A stretch of 64,000 nucleotides of DNA. Source: Pseudomonas atagonensis (lineage in GTDB: Bacteria; Pseudomonadota; Gammaproteobacteria; Pseudomonadales; Pseudomonadaceae). Numbering within the stretch: the first letter of the stretch is position 1; every line of letters starts with the position of its first letter. Under the pieces are notes generated by a model. That model had not been told where the DNA came from. It worked only from the letters and a program-made list of their open reading frames with translations, and did not search any database. The translations under genes and the position numbers were made by a program. This document shows positions 1 through 8,802 of the stretch, in pieces. The stretch lies in contig NZ_VXCA01000007.1 of assembly GCF_011369485.1 (NCBI RefSeq), positions 1 to 64,000 of the forward strand, written 5' to 3'.

Positions 1-11
1 AAACATAGAAT

Positions 12-60
12 CTCCCACAGGTGGCCGCATTCCAAGTGTGGGAGCTAGCTTGCTCGCGAA
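12..60. repeat. Partial REP-like inverted repeat
   Basis: A short CTCCCACA arm (12-19) is followed by its complement in a TGTGGGAGC...TTGCTCGCGA arm (37-60). The second arm matches the GTGGGAGCGGGCTTGCTCGCGA family found at about ten other intergenic sites here. The left arm is abbreviated. The rest of 1-247 shows no gene, only the leader of the next operon. Confidence 0.6.
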
Positions 61-247
61 AGCGTCCGATCAAACACTGCATTCACCATTGCCCGCCACA
101 TTTAGGCGCAACTTCGCTCAACCATTTCCCCGCATCGCCCGATTTTGGTGCTGTACTGCCCTAAGCATTCCGGGAAAGCGCCCAAGCCTCTGCATGGCAT
201 AAGTCTTGCGCGCTTTCGCATACGCTTAGGCTCGCAGGAGGCACGCC

Positions 248-3200
248 GTGTCGATTCATGTCGCATTGCATCACGTCACGCATTACCGCTACGACCGCGC
301 TGTCGAACTCGGCCCGCAGATCGTACGCCTGCGCCCGGCCGCCCACAGCCGTACGCGGATTCTGTCGTATGCGCTGAAGGTCTCGCCCGAGCAGCATTTC
401 ATCAACTGGCAGCAAGACCCGCAGGGCAACTACCTCGCGCGTCTGGTGTTTCCCGAGAAAACCGATGAGCTGCGGATCGAGGTCGACCTGCTGGCTGAGA
501 TGGCGGTGTTCAACCCGTTCGATTTCTTTCTCGAACCCTACGCCGAGAAAATTCCTTTCGCCTACGCGGCCGATGAGCGCAAGGAGCTGGCGCCGTACCT
601 CGAAACCTTGCCGCTGACCCCGGCATTCAAGGCCTATCTCGACGCCATTGATCGTACGCCGCTGCCCGCCGTGGACTTTCTGGTGGCGCTTAACCAGCGT
701 TTGAGCGAAGACATTCGCTATCTGATCCGCATGGAACCAGGCGTGCAAACCCCGGAACACACCCTCGAACACGCCTCCGGTTCGTGCCGCGATTCGGCGT
801 GGCTGCTGGTGCAACTGCTGCGCAACCTCGGGCTGGCGGCGCGATTTGTCTCCGGTTACCTGATCCAGCTGACGGCGGACGTGAAAAGCCTCGACGGCCC
901 GTCCGGCACCGAGGTGGACTTCACCGACCTGCATGCCTGGTGCGAGGTGTATCTGCCGGGCGCAGGCTGGATCGGCCTCGATGCCACTTCCGGACTGTTT
1001 GCCGGTGAAGGGCATATCCCGTTGGCCTGCAGCCCGGATCCGTCCTCGGCGGCGCCGATCAGCGGAATGGTCGAGCCCTGCGGCACGCAATTCAGTCACG
1101 AAATGTCGGTTGAAAGGATCTGGGAGGCGCCGCGCGTCACCAAGCCTTACACCGATGAGCAGTGGCAGGCGATTCAGGCGCTGGGGCGGCAGATCGATGC
1201 TGACCTGCTCGAAGGAGACGTGCGTCTGACCATGGGCGGCGAACCCACGTTCGTTTCCATCGATGACCCCGACGGCGCCGAATGGAACACGGCCGCCTTG
1301 GGGGCCGACAAGCGCCGGCTCTCCGCCGAACTGTTTCAGCGCATGCGCAAACATTACGCGGCAAAAGGTCTGGTGCATTTTGGCCAAGGCAAGTGGTATC
1401 CCGGCGAGCAACTGCCGCGCTGGTCGCTCAATTGCTATTGGCGTCGCGATGGCGTGCCGATCTGGCACAACGACGCGTTGATCGCCGATGAACAGCAGGA
1501 TTACCGCGCCGATGGCGAACTGGCCGGACGCTTTCTGGCCAGCGTTGCCGAACGTCTGAAACTGCCGGCGCGGTTTGTTTTCCCGGCCTACGAGGACAAC
1601 TTCTATTACCTCTGGCGCGAAGGCACCTTGCCGGGCAACGTCAGCGCCGAAGACTCGCGCCTGGAGGATGCACTGGAGCGATCGCGATTGCGCAAAGTCT
1701 TCAGTCAGGGACTCGAAAAAGTCATCGGTCAGATCTTGCCGCTGGCGCGCACCGCCAAGGGTGATCAGTGGCAGAGCGGGCGCTGGTACCTGCGCGACGA
1801 GCATTGCCGTCTGGTGCCCGGGGATTCGCCGCTGGGCTATCGCCTGCCGCTGGCTTCACAGCCTTGGGTCAAGGCTGCCGAGTATCCGTTTATTCATCCC
1901 ACGGATCCGAATCAGGACTTCCCGGCGTTGCCGGATACCGCTCGGCTCAACAACCATGGCGAATCGGCTGCGGCGGATGAGCGTGCACCGAAGATCGACG
2001 AATCCGCCGACTGGCTGACCCGTACCGCCCTCTGCGCCGAGGCGCGCGAAGGGCGCCTTTATCTGTTTATGCCGCCACTGGAGCGGGTCGAGGATTATCT
2101 GGAGCTGGTCGCGGCCATCGAGGCCACTGCCGAGGAACTGCGCTGCCCGGTATTGCTGGAGGGCTACGAGCCGCCGAGCGATCCGCGTCTGAGCAATTTC
2201 CGTATTACCCCGGATCCGGGGGTGATCGAGGTCAACGTGCAGCCCTCGGCGACGTGGGACGAGTTGGTCGAGCGCACCGAATTCCTTTATGAAGAAGCGC
2301 GCCAGACCCGCCTGACCACCGAGAAATTCATGATCGATGGCCGCCACACGGGTACCGGCGGCGGTAACCACTTTGTCCTCGGTGGCGCGACGCCGGCGGA
2401 CTCGCCGTTTCTGCGCCGCCCCGATCTGCTGCGCAGCCTGATCAGTTATTGGCATAACCATCCATCGCTGTCGTATCTGTTTTCCGGGCTGTTCATCGGT
2501 CCGACGTCCCAGGCGCCGAGGGTCGACGAGGCGCGCAATGACGCCTTGTATGAGCTGGAAATCGCTTTCGCGCAGATGCCGGAACCGGGCGAGGAGTGTG
2601 CGCCGTGGCTGGTGGATCGCTTGTTGCGCAACTTGCTGATTGATGTCACCGGCAACACTCACCGCGCCGAATTCTGCATCGACAAACTCTACTCGCCGGA
2701 CGGCGCTACCGGGCGCCTCGGTCTGCTGGAACTGCGTGCGTTTGAGATGCCGCCCCATGCGCGGATGAGCCTGGCCCAGCAATTGTTGCTGCGTGCGCTG
2801 GTGGCACGCTTCTGGCGCGAACCGTACGCGCCGCCGAAACTGGCGCGCTGGGGCACTGAATTGCACGACCGTTTCATGCTGCCGCATTTTATCGAGCAGG
2901 ACTTCGCCGACGTCATCGTTGAACTCAACAACGCGGGTTATCCACTGCGCGCCGAGTGGTTTGCCGCGCACCTGGAGTTTCGCTTTCCCAAGGTCGGCGA
3001 TTACGCGGTCAACGGCATCGAGCTGGAGTTGCGTCAGGCGCTTGAGCCTTGGCACGTTCTGGGTGAGGAGGGCGCGCCGGGCGGTACCGTTCGATACGTC
3101 GATTCATCGCTGGAGCGTTTGCAGGTCAAACTCAAAGGCCTGCCACCGCAGCGCTATTTACTGACCTGCAACGGCATTGCCGTGCCATTGCACCCGACCG

Positions 3201-3523
3201 GGCGCGTTGGCGAGTTCGTCGCCGGCGTGCGCTATCGCGCGTGGCAACCGGCCAACTGTTTGCAGCCGACCATTCCGGTGCATGCGCCGCTGGTGTTCGA
3301 CGTGCTCGACACCTGGATGGGTCGTTCGCTGGGCGGTTGTCAGTACCATGTCGCGCATCCGGGCGGGCGCAATTACGAGACGTTGCCGGTTAATGCCAAC
3401 GAGGCCGAGAGCCGGCGCATGGCGCGATTCTTCCGCGTCGGACACACGCCGGGGAAACTTCCTATACCGAACGTAGAAATCAGTGACGAGCTACCGATGA
3501 CAATCGATTTGCGACGCTTCTGA
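248..3523 (+). CDS. Transglutaminase-like / DUF2126 (putative amidoligase) fusion protein
   Basis: A 1091-residue two-domain protein. The N-terminal ~300 residues are a bacterial transglutaminase-like domain with a complete Cys180-His229-Asp245 triad (GSCRDSAW, DLHAWCEVY, GLDATSG). The remaining ~760 residues, starting near LTMGGEPTFVSIDD, are DUF2126, which comparative genomics has assigned to glutamine-synthetase-like COOH-NH2 ligases. Such proteins are predicted to build or modify peptides, with the transglutaminase domain acting as a peptidase. Substrates are unknown. The start is GTG at 248, chosen because a perfect AGGAGG (236-241) lies six bases upstream. It is the first gene of a three-gene operon with an ATP-grasp/Alpha-E gene and another transglutaminase. 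No signal peptide is seen, so it should be cytoplasmic. Family assignment is firm; the biochemical role is inferred. Confidence 0.9.
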   Translation: MSIHVALHHVTHYRYDRAVELGPQIVRLRPAAHSRTRILSYALKVSPEQHFINWQQDPQGNYLARLVFPEKTDELRIEVDLLAEMAVFNPFDFFLEPYAEKIPFAYAADERKELAPYLETLPLTPAFKAYLDAIDRTPLPAVDFLVALNQRLSEDIRYLIRMEPGVQTPEHTLEHASGSCRDSAWLLVQLLRNLGLAARFVSGYLIQLTADVKSLDGPSGTEVDFTDLHAWCEVYLPGAGWIGLDATSGLFAGEGHIPLACSPDPSSAAPISGMVEPCGTQFSHEMSVERIWEAPRVTKPYTDEQWQAIQALGRQIDADLLEGDVRLTMGGEPTFVSIDDPDGAEWNTAALGADKRRLSAELFQRMRKHYAAKGLVHFGQGKWYPGEQLPRWSLNCYWRRDGVPIWHNDALIADEQQDYRADGELAGRFLASVAERLKLPARFVFPAYEDNFYYLWREGTLPGNVSAEDSRLEDALERSRLRKVFSQGLEKVIGQILPLARTAKGDQWQSGRWYLRDEHCRLVPGDSPLGYRLPLASQPWVKAAEYPFIHPTDPNQDFPALPDTARLNNHGESAAADERAPKIDESADWLTRTALCAEAREGRLYLFMPPLERVEDYLELVAAIEATAEELRCPVLLEGYEPPSDPRLSNFRITPDPGVIEVNVQPSATWDELVERTEFLYEEARQTRLTTEKFMIDGRHTGTGGGNHFVLGGATPADSPFLRRPDLLRSLISYWHNHPSLSYLFSGLFIGPTSQAPRVDEARNDALYELEIAFAQMPEPGEECAPWLVDRLLRNLLIDVTGNTHRAEFCIDKLYSPDGATGRLGLLELRAFEMPPHARMSLAQQLLLRALVARFWREPYAPPKLARWGTELHDRFMLPHFIEQDFADVIVELNNAGYPLRAEWFAAHLEFRFPKVGDYAVNGIELELRQALEPWHVLGEEGAPGGTVRYVDSSLERLQVKLKGLPPQRYLLTCNGIAVPLHPTGRVGEFVAGVRYRAWQPANCLQPTIPVHAPLVFDVLDTWMGRSLGGCQYHVAHPGGRNYETLPVNANEAESRRMARFFRVGHTPGKLPIPNVEISDELPMTIDLRRF

Positions 3524-3527
3524 TTCG

Positions 3528-3568
3528 CACACGACACGCGGATTTTTCGTATATCCGCGCGTCATGTG
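3528..3568 (+). other. Intergenic 16-bp stem-loop inside the amidoligase operon
   Basis: Arms 3528-3543 and 3553-3568 pair over 16 positions with two mismatches around a 9-base loop, starting five bases after the stop codon of the upstream gene. There is no T-run, so it is not a typical intrinsic terminator. It could stabilise the upstream mRNA or set expression ratios within the operon. Confidence 0.5.
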
Positions 3569-3611
3569 CCTGCGTTAGTCTGACCGTTCCCTGCTGTCTG
3601 CCGAGCTTTCC

Positions 3612-6098
3612 ATGCCTGACCTGCTAGACCGCTACCCGCTGACGGCGGGCACTTATCACGAACTGCTCGACGATGGTGGTGCGGTGCGCCCGCACTGGCG
3701 GCGGCTGTTCGATCAGTTGCAGCGCAGCACCCCAACGCAACTGGTGCAGCGGCAGGCGTTGCTGGCGCGGCAGATTCAGGAAAACGGCGTCACCTACAAC
3801 GTTTACGCTGACCCCAAGGGCGCCGATCGGCCGTGGGAACTCGATCTGTTGCCGCATGTGATTGCCGCTGATGAGTGGCAGCAATTGTCAGCCGGCATCG
3901 CCCAGCGGGCACGTCTGCTCAATGCGGTGCTGGCGGATCTTTACGGCCCGCAAAAGCTGATCAGCGAAGGTCTGCTGCCGGCGGAACTGGTGTTCGGACA
4001 CAACAATTTTCTCTGGCCTTGTCAGGGCATTTCGCCCCCCGAGGATGCTTTCCTGCATTTGTACGCCGTGGATCTGGCGCGCACTCCAGATGGGCGCTGG
4101 TGGGTGACGGCAGATCGCACGCAAGCGCCGTCGGGCGCCGGGTATGCCCTGGAAAACCGCACCATCGTGTCCCGTGCTTTTCCTGAGTTGTACCGGGATT
4201 TGAAGGTGCAGCACCTGGCCGGTTTTTTCCGTGCGTTGCAGGAAACCCTCGTTCGGCAGGCCCCCGGCGACGATGAAGCACCGTTGGTGGTGCTGCTGAC
4301 CCCGGGGCGCTTCAACGAAAGTTACTTCGAACATCTCTACCTGGCGCGTCAGTTGGGTTATCCGCTGGTGGAAGGTGGTGACCTCACGGTGCGCGATGCC
4401 ACGGTGTACCTGAAAACCCTCAGCGGCCTGCGTCGGGTGCACGCGATCATGCGCCGGCTCGACGATGATTTTTGCGATCCACTGGAGTTGCGCACAGACT
4501 CGGCGCTGGGCGTGCCGGGGTTGCTTGAAGCCGTGCGACAAGGAAGGGTGCTGGTGGCCAACGCATTGGGCAGCGGTGTGCTGGAGTCGCCGGGATTGCT
4601 GGGCTTTTTGCCGAAGATCAATCAATACCTGTTCGGTGAAGATCTGCTTCTGCCGTCGATTGCGACGTGGTGGTGCGGGGAACCGCCGGTATTGGCACAG
4701 GCGCTGGAAAAACTGCCTGAACTGCTAATCAAACCGGCCTTTCCCTCACAAAGCTTTGCACCTGTTTTCGGACGTGATCTGAGTGAAAAACAGCGCCATT
4801 CGCTGGCTCAGCGCATGCAGGCCCGGCCTTATGCCTACGTGGCGCAAGAATTGGCTCAACTGTCCCAGGCGCCGATCTGGCAGGCCGAGGACGGTCAACT
4901 GCAGCCCCGCGCCATCGGCATGCGCATGTACGCAGTGGCCAGTCGCGAGGGCTATCGAGTGCTTCCCGGTGGCCTGACCCGAGTCGCCGCCGAGGCCGAC
5001 GCCGAAGTGGTGTCGATGCAACGGGGTGGCGCGAGCAAGGACACCTGGGTGCTGGGTGATCGACCGCCGAGTGGCGAGCAATGGAAAACCCGGCGCAACA
5101 TCGGCGTACATGATCTGGTGCGTCGCGACCCGTACTTGCCTTCGCGGGTGGTGGAAAACCTGTTCTGGTTTGGCCGTTACTGCGAACGCTGCGATGACAG
5201 TGCACGGTTGCTGCGGATCATGCTCGCGCGTTACGTCGACGGTGATGACCCGCAAGCCTTGCAGTCCGCGGTCGATCTGAGCGAGCGGCTGATGTTGCTG
5301 CCAGAAGAGGGCGAGTTACCGGAGCGCTTGCTGGCGGCGTTGCTTGGCGACGACTGGTCATTCAGCCTGCGCTCCAATCTGCAGCGCCTGCAGTGGGCTG
5401 CCTCGCAAGTGCGGGGCAAGCTGTCGCGGGAGAACTGGCAGGCGCTGGTGGAGTTGCAGCGCGAAGCGGCGGAACTGGACACTGACGAGCCGGATTTCGG
5501 CGAGCTGCTGGATTTCCTCAACCGCCTGGTGATGTCGCTGGCGGCGCTGTCGGGGTTTGCCCTCGATGACATGACCCGCGATGAAGGCTGGCGCTTCCTG
5601 ATGATCGGTCGGCGGATCGAGCGTCTGCAGTTTCTCAGCAGCAGTCTGGCGGCGTTTCTGCGCGGTGCCGGGGCGTTCGATCAGGCCGGTCTGGAGTGGC
5701 TGTTGGAACTGGGTAACAGCAGCATCACCTACCGCTCACGTTATCTGGAGGTGGCGCAGCTGATTCCCGTACTGGACCTGTTGCTGCTCGATGAGCAGAA
5801 CCCCCATGCGGTGCTGTTCCAGTTGAAACTGGTGACGCGTACCTTGAAACGTTTGAATGACGACTTCGGCGTGCCCCGGGAGACGGGATTGCCGCAGCTG
5901 GTCGAGCGACTGGCGCGATTTGATCTGGGCTGTCTGGAAAATCCACTGTTCGGCGAGACCAGTGTGCGGGCCGCACTCAATGGCTTGGCAGACCTGCTGC
6001 AGGAAATCGCCGATGCCAGCGGTCAGGTGTCGGATCGCCTGGCCCTGCGCCATTTCGCCCATGTCGACGATGTCAGCCAACGCACGGTGTCTGTCTGA
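3612..6098 (+). CDS. Circularly permuted ATP-grasp / Alpha-E fusion protein
   Basis: An 828-residue protein. The first ~480 residues are a circularly permuted type 2 ATP-grasp domain (DUF404/DUF407), a family predicted to ligate carboxyl to amino groups with ATP. The last ~320 residues, from about RRDPYLPSRVVENLFW, form the mostly helical Alpha-E domain (DUF403). In many bacteria these are two adjacent genes; here they are fused. The gene starts 88 bases after the DUF2126 gene and its TGA overlaps the ATG of the next transglutaminase gene, so the three are probably co-translated. The context points to synthesis or tagging of an unknown peptide or metabolite. No signal peptide is seen. Confidence 0.9.
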   Translation: MPDLLDRYPLTAGTYHELLDDGGAVRPHWRRLFDQLQRSTPTQLVQRQALLARQIQENGVTYNVYADPKGADRPWELDLLPHVIAADEWQQLSAGIAQRARLLNAVLADLYGPQKLISEGLLPAELVFGHNNFLWPCQGISPPEDAFLHLYAVDLARTPDGRWWVTADRTQAPSGAGYALENRTIVSRAFPELYRDLKVQHLAGFFRALQETLVRQAPGDDEAPLVVLLTPGRFNESYFEHLYLARQLGYPLVEGGDLTVRDATVYLKTLSGLRRVHAIMRRLDDDFCDPLELRTDSALGVPGLLEAVRQGRVLVANALGSGVLESPGLLGFLPKINQYLFGEDLLLPSIATWWCGEPPVLAQALEKLPELLIKPAFPSQSFAPVFGRDLSEKQRHSLAQRMQARPYAYVAQELAQLSQAPIWQAEDGQLQPRAIGMRMYAVASREGYRVLPGGLTRVAAEADAEVVSMQRGGASKDTWVLGDRPPSGEQWKTRRNIGVHDLVRRDPYLPSRVVENLFWFGRYCERCDDSARLLRIMLARYVDGDDPQALQSAVDLSERLMLLPEEGELPERLLAALLGDDWSFSLRSNLQRLQWAASQVRGKLSRENWQALVELQREAAELDTDEPDFGELLDFLNRLVMSLAALSGFALDDMTRDEGWRFLMIGRRIERLQFLSSSLAAFLRGAGAFDQAGLEWLLELGNSSITYRSRYLEVAQLIPVLDLLLLDEQNPHAVLFQLKLVTRTLKRLNDDFGVPRETGLPQLVERLARFDLGCLENPLFGETSVRAALNGLADLLQEIADASGQVSDRLALRHFAHVDDVSQRTVSV

Positions 6099-6988
6099 TG
6101 AGCGCTCGCTACCAGATCCTTCACGACACCTGTTATCACTACGACAGCCCGGTGTCGCTCGCACAACAACTGGCGCATCTCTGGCCGCGTGAATGCAGTT
6201 GGCAGCGCTGCACCGAACAGCAATTGCTGATCAGCCCGGAGCCGACGGCCCGGCGCGACGAACTGGATGTCTTCGGCAACCCGCTGACCCGGCTGGCGTT
6301 CGAGCGACCCCACGACGAATTGCAGGTTAATGCCCGCCTTACCGTTGAAGTGCTGGCACGACCGGTACCGGATTTCAGCCAGTCCCCGGCGTGGGAAATG
6401 ACCCGCAATGCCCTGACCTACAGCAGCCAGCCGTTATCCGCCGAGATACTGGAGGCCTGCCGTTACCGCTTCCAGTCACCGTACGTGCATTTGAAGCAGA
6501 GCTTCGTCGATTTTTCGCAGAGCTGTTTCCCGCCGGGCACGCCTTTGTTGTCGGGCGTGCAGGCATTGATGCAGAAGATCTTCAGTGAGTTCACTTTTGA
6601 TGCCGAGGCAACCCAGGTCGCGACGCCACTGGTTGAGGTACTTGAGCGGCGACGCGGGGTCTGTCAGGACTTCGCCCACCTGATGCTCGCCTGTGTGCGT
6701 TCGCGAGGGCTGGCGGTGCGATATGTCAGCGGTTATCTGCTGACTCAGCCACCACCCGGTCAGCCACGGCTGATAGGCGCCGATGCATCGCATGCCTGGG
6801 TGTCGGTGTTTTGCCCGGTGTCGGGTTGGGTAGATTTCGATCCAACCAACAACGTGCAACCGGCGCTGGAGCACATCACGCTGGCGTGGGGGCGGGATTT
6901 TTCCGATGTGTCGCCGTTGCGGGGGGTGATACTTGGCGGCGGTAGCCATGATCCGGAAGTGCGCGTTACGGTCATGCCACTGGATTAA
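6098..6988 (+). CDS. Transglutaminase family protein
   Basis: A 296-residue protein with the N-terminal beta domain typical of the family (YQILHDTCYHYDSPV) and a C-terminal transglutaminase core. The catalytic triad is visible as Cys189 (RRRGVCQDFAHL), His232 (DASHAWVSVF) and Asp248 (VDFDPTNN). The ATG overlaps the previous stop (TGATG). Proteins of this type act as cysteine peptidases or acyltransferases rather than classic cross-linkers, and accompany amidoligases in predicted peptide-modification operons. It closes the operon. The Anbu proteasome-like peptidase that often joins such clusters is not found downstream. Confidence 0.9.
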   Translation: MSARYQILHDTCYHYDSPVSLAQQLAHLWPRECSWQRCTEQQLLISPEPTARRDELDVFGNPLTRLAFERPHDELQVNARLTVEVLARPVPDFSQSPAWEMTRNALTYSSQPLSAEILEACRYRFQSPYVHLKQSFVDFSQSCFPPGTPLLSGVQALMQKIFSEFTFDAEATQVATPLVEVLERRRGVCQDFAHLMLACVRSRGLAVRYVSGYLLTQPPPGQPRLIGADASHAWVSVFCPVSGWVDFDPTNNVQPALEHITLAWGRDFSDVSPLRGVILGGGSHDPEVRVTVMPLD

Positions 6989-7104
6989 TGCGGATCAAAC
7001 TGGGAATTGGGATGTCTGGGGAAGGGCTGTGAGGGCCGGCAGTGCAACCGCCAACCCCTTCACAAATCCGCTGGGTCTGATTCGATCATCAAACCCGGTG
7101 GGGC

Positions 7105-7293
7105 TCAGGCGTCAGGCGCCTGATCTTTCGGTGCTTCAGTTGCATCAACATCATCTTCCGTCGCCACTTCACCGTCGGGGTTCAGTGCCGCTTCATCAGC
7201 CATCTGTTTCTTGCGCTGAAGCTTTTCCTCTTTCTTCTGTTCCTTTGCCAGGTCTCGTTGACGTTTGGCGAAGGAGTAATTGGGTTTGGCCAT
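7105..7293 (-). CDS. Small charged protein of unknown function
   Basis: A 62-residue protein. The N-terminal half is very basic (MAKPNYSFAKRQRDLAKEQK, then KKEEKLQRKKQ) and the C-terminal half is acidic (DGEVATEDDVDATEAPKDQ). A predicted helix rich in K/E/R suggests a coiled coil or nucleic-acid contact, but nothing shows the function. The ATG at 7293 is chosen because AGAGG lies just upstream; longer reading through the LOG-gene end is not supported. Small conserved proteins of this composition are common in Pseudomonas. Confidence 0.7.
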   Translation of the reverse strand: MAKPNYSFAKRQRDLAKEQKKEEKLQRKKQMADEAALNPDGEVATEDDVDATEAPKDQAPDA

Positions 7294-7361
7294 GGGCGAT
7301 CCTCTTGGGTCGAAGGTGAGGTTGAGCGGCGCGTATTCTGCCCTGTATCGGTGCCCGGCGG

Positions 7362-7949
7362 TTAACCGGGTTTTTGGTCGACCCACTTCGGGGTGACGGT
7401 CGGCTTCCATTGATCGAGGGCATCGAGCAGCGTTTGTGGCGATTCGCTCATTTGCAGCATGTCACGGTGTGGCGCGCGAACGAAGCCTTCGCCGACGATA
7501 TGGTCGAGAAAAGCAGTAAGTTTGCTGTAGAAACCGTTCACTTCCAGCAGGCCCAATGGCTTGCCGTGGTAGCCGAGCTGGCCCCAGGTCCAGACTTCAA
7601 ACAGTTCTTCCAGGGTGCCGAGCCCTCCGGGCAGGGCGATGAACGCGTCGCTGAGCTCGGCCATCCGCGCCTTGCGGGCGTGCATGCCGTCGACCACCTC
7701 CAGACGCGTCAGGCTTTTGTGGCCAATTTCCTTGTCCATCAGGCTCTGCGGAATGATGCCGATCACTTCACCGCCAGCAGCCAGCGCGGCGTCGGCGACA
7801 ATCCCCATCAAACCGACAGCGCCACCGCCATAGACCAGGGTCAGCTTGCGCTCGGCGAGGGCCCGGCCAAGGGCGACGGCGGCTTCGGTATAAGCCGGAA
7901 CAGTGCCAGCGTTGGCACCACAAAAAACACACACGGATTTCAGAGACAT
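7362..7949 (-). CDS. LOG-family protein (TIGR00730; cytokinin riboside 5'-phosphate phosphoribohydrolase-like)
   Basis: A 195-residue Rossmann-fold protein with the family signatures GGGAVGLMG (41-49) and PGGLGTLEE (107-115). LOG proteins cleave nucleoside 5'-monophosphates to base and ribose 5-phosphate; in bacteria the physiological role is often purine nucleotide turnover. The start ATG at 7949 follows a good AGGAG. The upstream reading-frame extension is rejected because the family normally starts at [12 protein letters not shown]. It lies upstream of, and divergent from, azurin, an order I recall from other Pseudomonas genomes. Confidence 0.92.
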   Translation of the reverse strand: MSLKSVCVFCGANAGTVPAYTEAAVALGRALAERKLTLVYGGGAVGLMGIVADAALAAGGEVIGIIPQSLMDKEIGHKSLTRLEVVDGMHARKARMAELSDAFIALPGGLGTLEELFEVWTWGQLGYHGKPLGLLEVNGFYSKLTAFLDHIVGEGFVRAPHRDMLQMSESPQTLLDALDQWKPTVTPKWVDQKPG

Positions 7950-8007
7950 GCCTTTCTCCTGGGTCAATCCGTCACAGGGTAATGGCTGGCACGCCTCGAT
8001 CCAAGGT

Positions 8008-8097
8008 CTAAACTTCGCGTTCCGGTGATTCAAAGGTACCGCTGGCGCCACAGGCGTAAGCGGCAAGCAAGCTGCACAACAGACCGTTAAAGAACAT
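8008..8097 (-). CDS. Possible 29-residue small hydrophobic protein
   Basis: ATG at 8097 opens a 29-codon frame ending with TAG at 8008-8010. A GGAGTG sits about seven bases upstream of the ATG. The product begins [20 protein letters not shown], which has a short hydrophobic stretch and two cysteines, reminiscent of a small membrane or lipoprotein-like peptide. It lies just upstream of the LOG gene in the same orientation. It could equally be a chance frame in a 5' leader; conservation is the only real test. Confidence 0.35.
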   Translation of the reverse strand: MFFNGLLCSLLAAYACGASGTFESPEREV

Positions 8098-8203
8098 GAC
8101 AGGCACTCCGTCTCAGTAGATGGGCCGATCATAGGGCTGGCCGGGGAATCTGGCCGTTAGATTGTTTCGATGAGTGTCATAGCCTGAAAGTTGTATACAA
8201 TTT

Positions 8204-8217
8204 TTGACTCAAGTCAT
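8204..8217 (+). promoter_or_regulatory. Possible Anr/Fnr box upstream of azurin
   Basis: TTGACTCAAGTCAT resembles the Anr/Fnr consensus TTGAT-N4-ATCAA, with one half-site matching 4 of 5 bases and the other 3 of 5. It lies 73-86 bases before the azurin ATG. Azurin genes in pseudomonads are known targets of Anr, which fits, but the match is imperfect. Confidence 0.4.
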
Positions 8218-8289
8218 AGGAACTTGCGAAGATTTCAGGCAGTCTTTCCACCATTCGTGTTTTTGTTAACCCTGCCTTGGAGATTCACC

Positions 8290-8736
8290 ATGTTTTCCAA
8301 AGTTGTTGCAGTATCCCTGCTGGCGCTGGCCAGCAGCCAATTGATGGCTGCCGAGTGCAAAACCACCGTTGACTCCACCGATCAGATGTCCTTCAACACC
8401 AAGGAAATCGTGATCGACAAGAGCTGCAAAACCTTCACCGTCGAGCTGACCCACTCCGGCAGCCTGCCGAAGAATGTGATGGGTCATAACCTGGTGGTCA
8501 GCAAAACCGCTGACATGCAGCCGATCGCCACTGACGGCCTGGCCGCCGGCATCGACAAGAACTACCTGAAAGACGGCGATGAGCGCGTTCTGGCTCACAC
8601 CAAAATCATTGGCGCCGGCGAAAAAGACTCGCTGACCATCGATGTATCGAAACTGGCGGCGGGCACCGATTACGGCTTCTTCTGCTCGTTCCCGGGCCAC
8701 ATCTCGATGATGAAAGGCACCATTACGGTCAAGTAA
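8290..8736 (+). CDS. azu: Azurin (periplasmic blue copper protein)
   Basis: A 148-residue precursor with a 20-residue signal peptide ([20 protein letters not shown]) and a 128-residue mature protein starting AECKTTV. All type-1 copper ligands are present in mature numbering: Gly45, His46, Cys112, His117 and Met121 ([21 protein letters not shown]). The Cys3-Cys26 disulfide is also conserved. It carries single electrons between cytochromes and partners such as nitrite reductase or redox-stress enzymes in the periplasm. The ATG at 8290 is chosen because it begins the signal peptide. It is monocistronic, closed by a strong terminator, with a possible Anr box upstream. Confidence 0.98.
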   Translation: MFSKVVAVSLLALASSQLMAAECKTTVDSTDQMSFNTKEIVIDKSCKTFTVELTHSGSLPKNVMGHNLVVSKTADMQPIATDGLAAGIDKNYLKDGDERVLAHTKIIGAGEKDSLTIDVSKLAAGTDYGFFCSFPGHISMMKGTITVK

Positions 8737-8751
8737 GCGGTCGCCACAAAG

Positions 8752-8787
8752 AAAAGCCCGCTGAGGATCACTCCTCAGCGGGCTTTT
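8752..8787. terminator. Bidirectional intrinsic terminator between azu and nadE
   Basis: AAGCCCGCTGAGGA pairs with TCCTCAGCGGGCTT over 14 bases with a 4-base loop, flanked by AAAA on one side and TTTTT on the other. It can therefore end azurin transcription rightwards and nadE transcription leftwards. Confidence 0.93.
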
Positions 8788-8802
8788 TCATTCACGCATT
8801 GA

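Noticed and set aside
161..3055. Long minus-strand frames (547 and 399 codons) opposite the DUF2126 gene
   Set aside because: Typical GC-rich antisense shadows; the + strand protein has clear catalytic motifs throughout.
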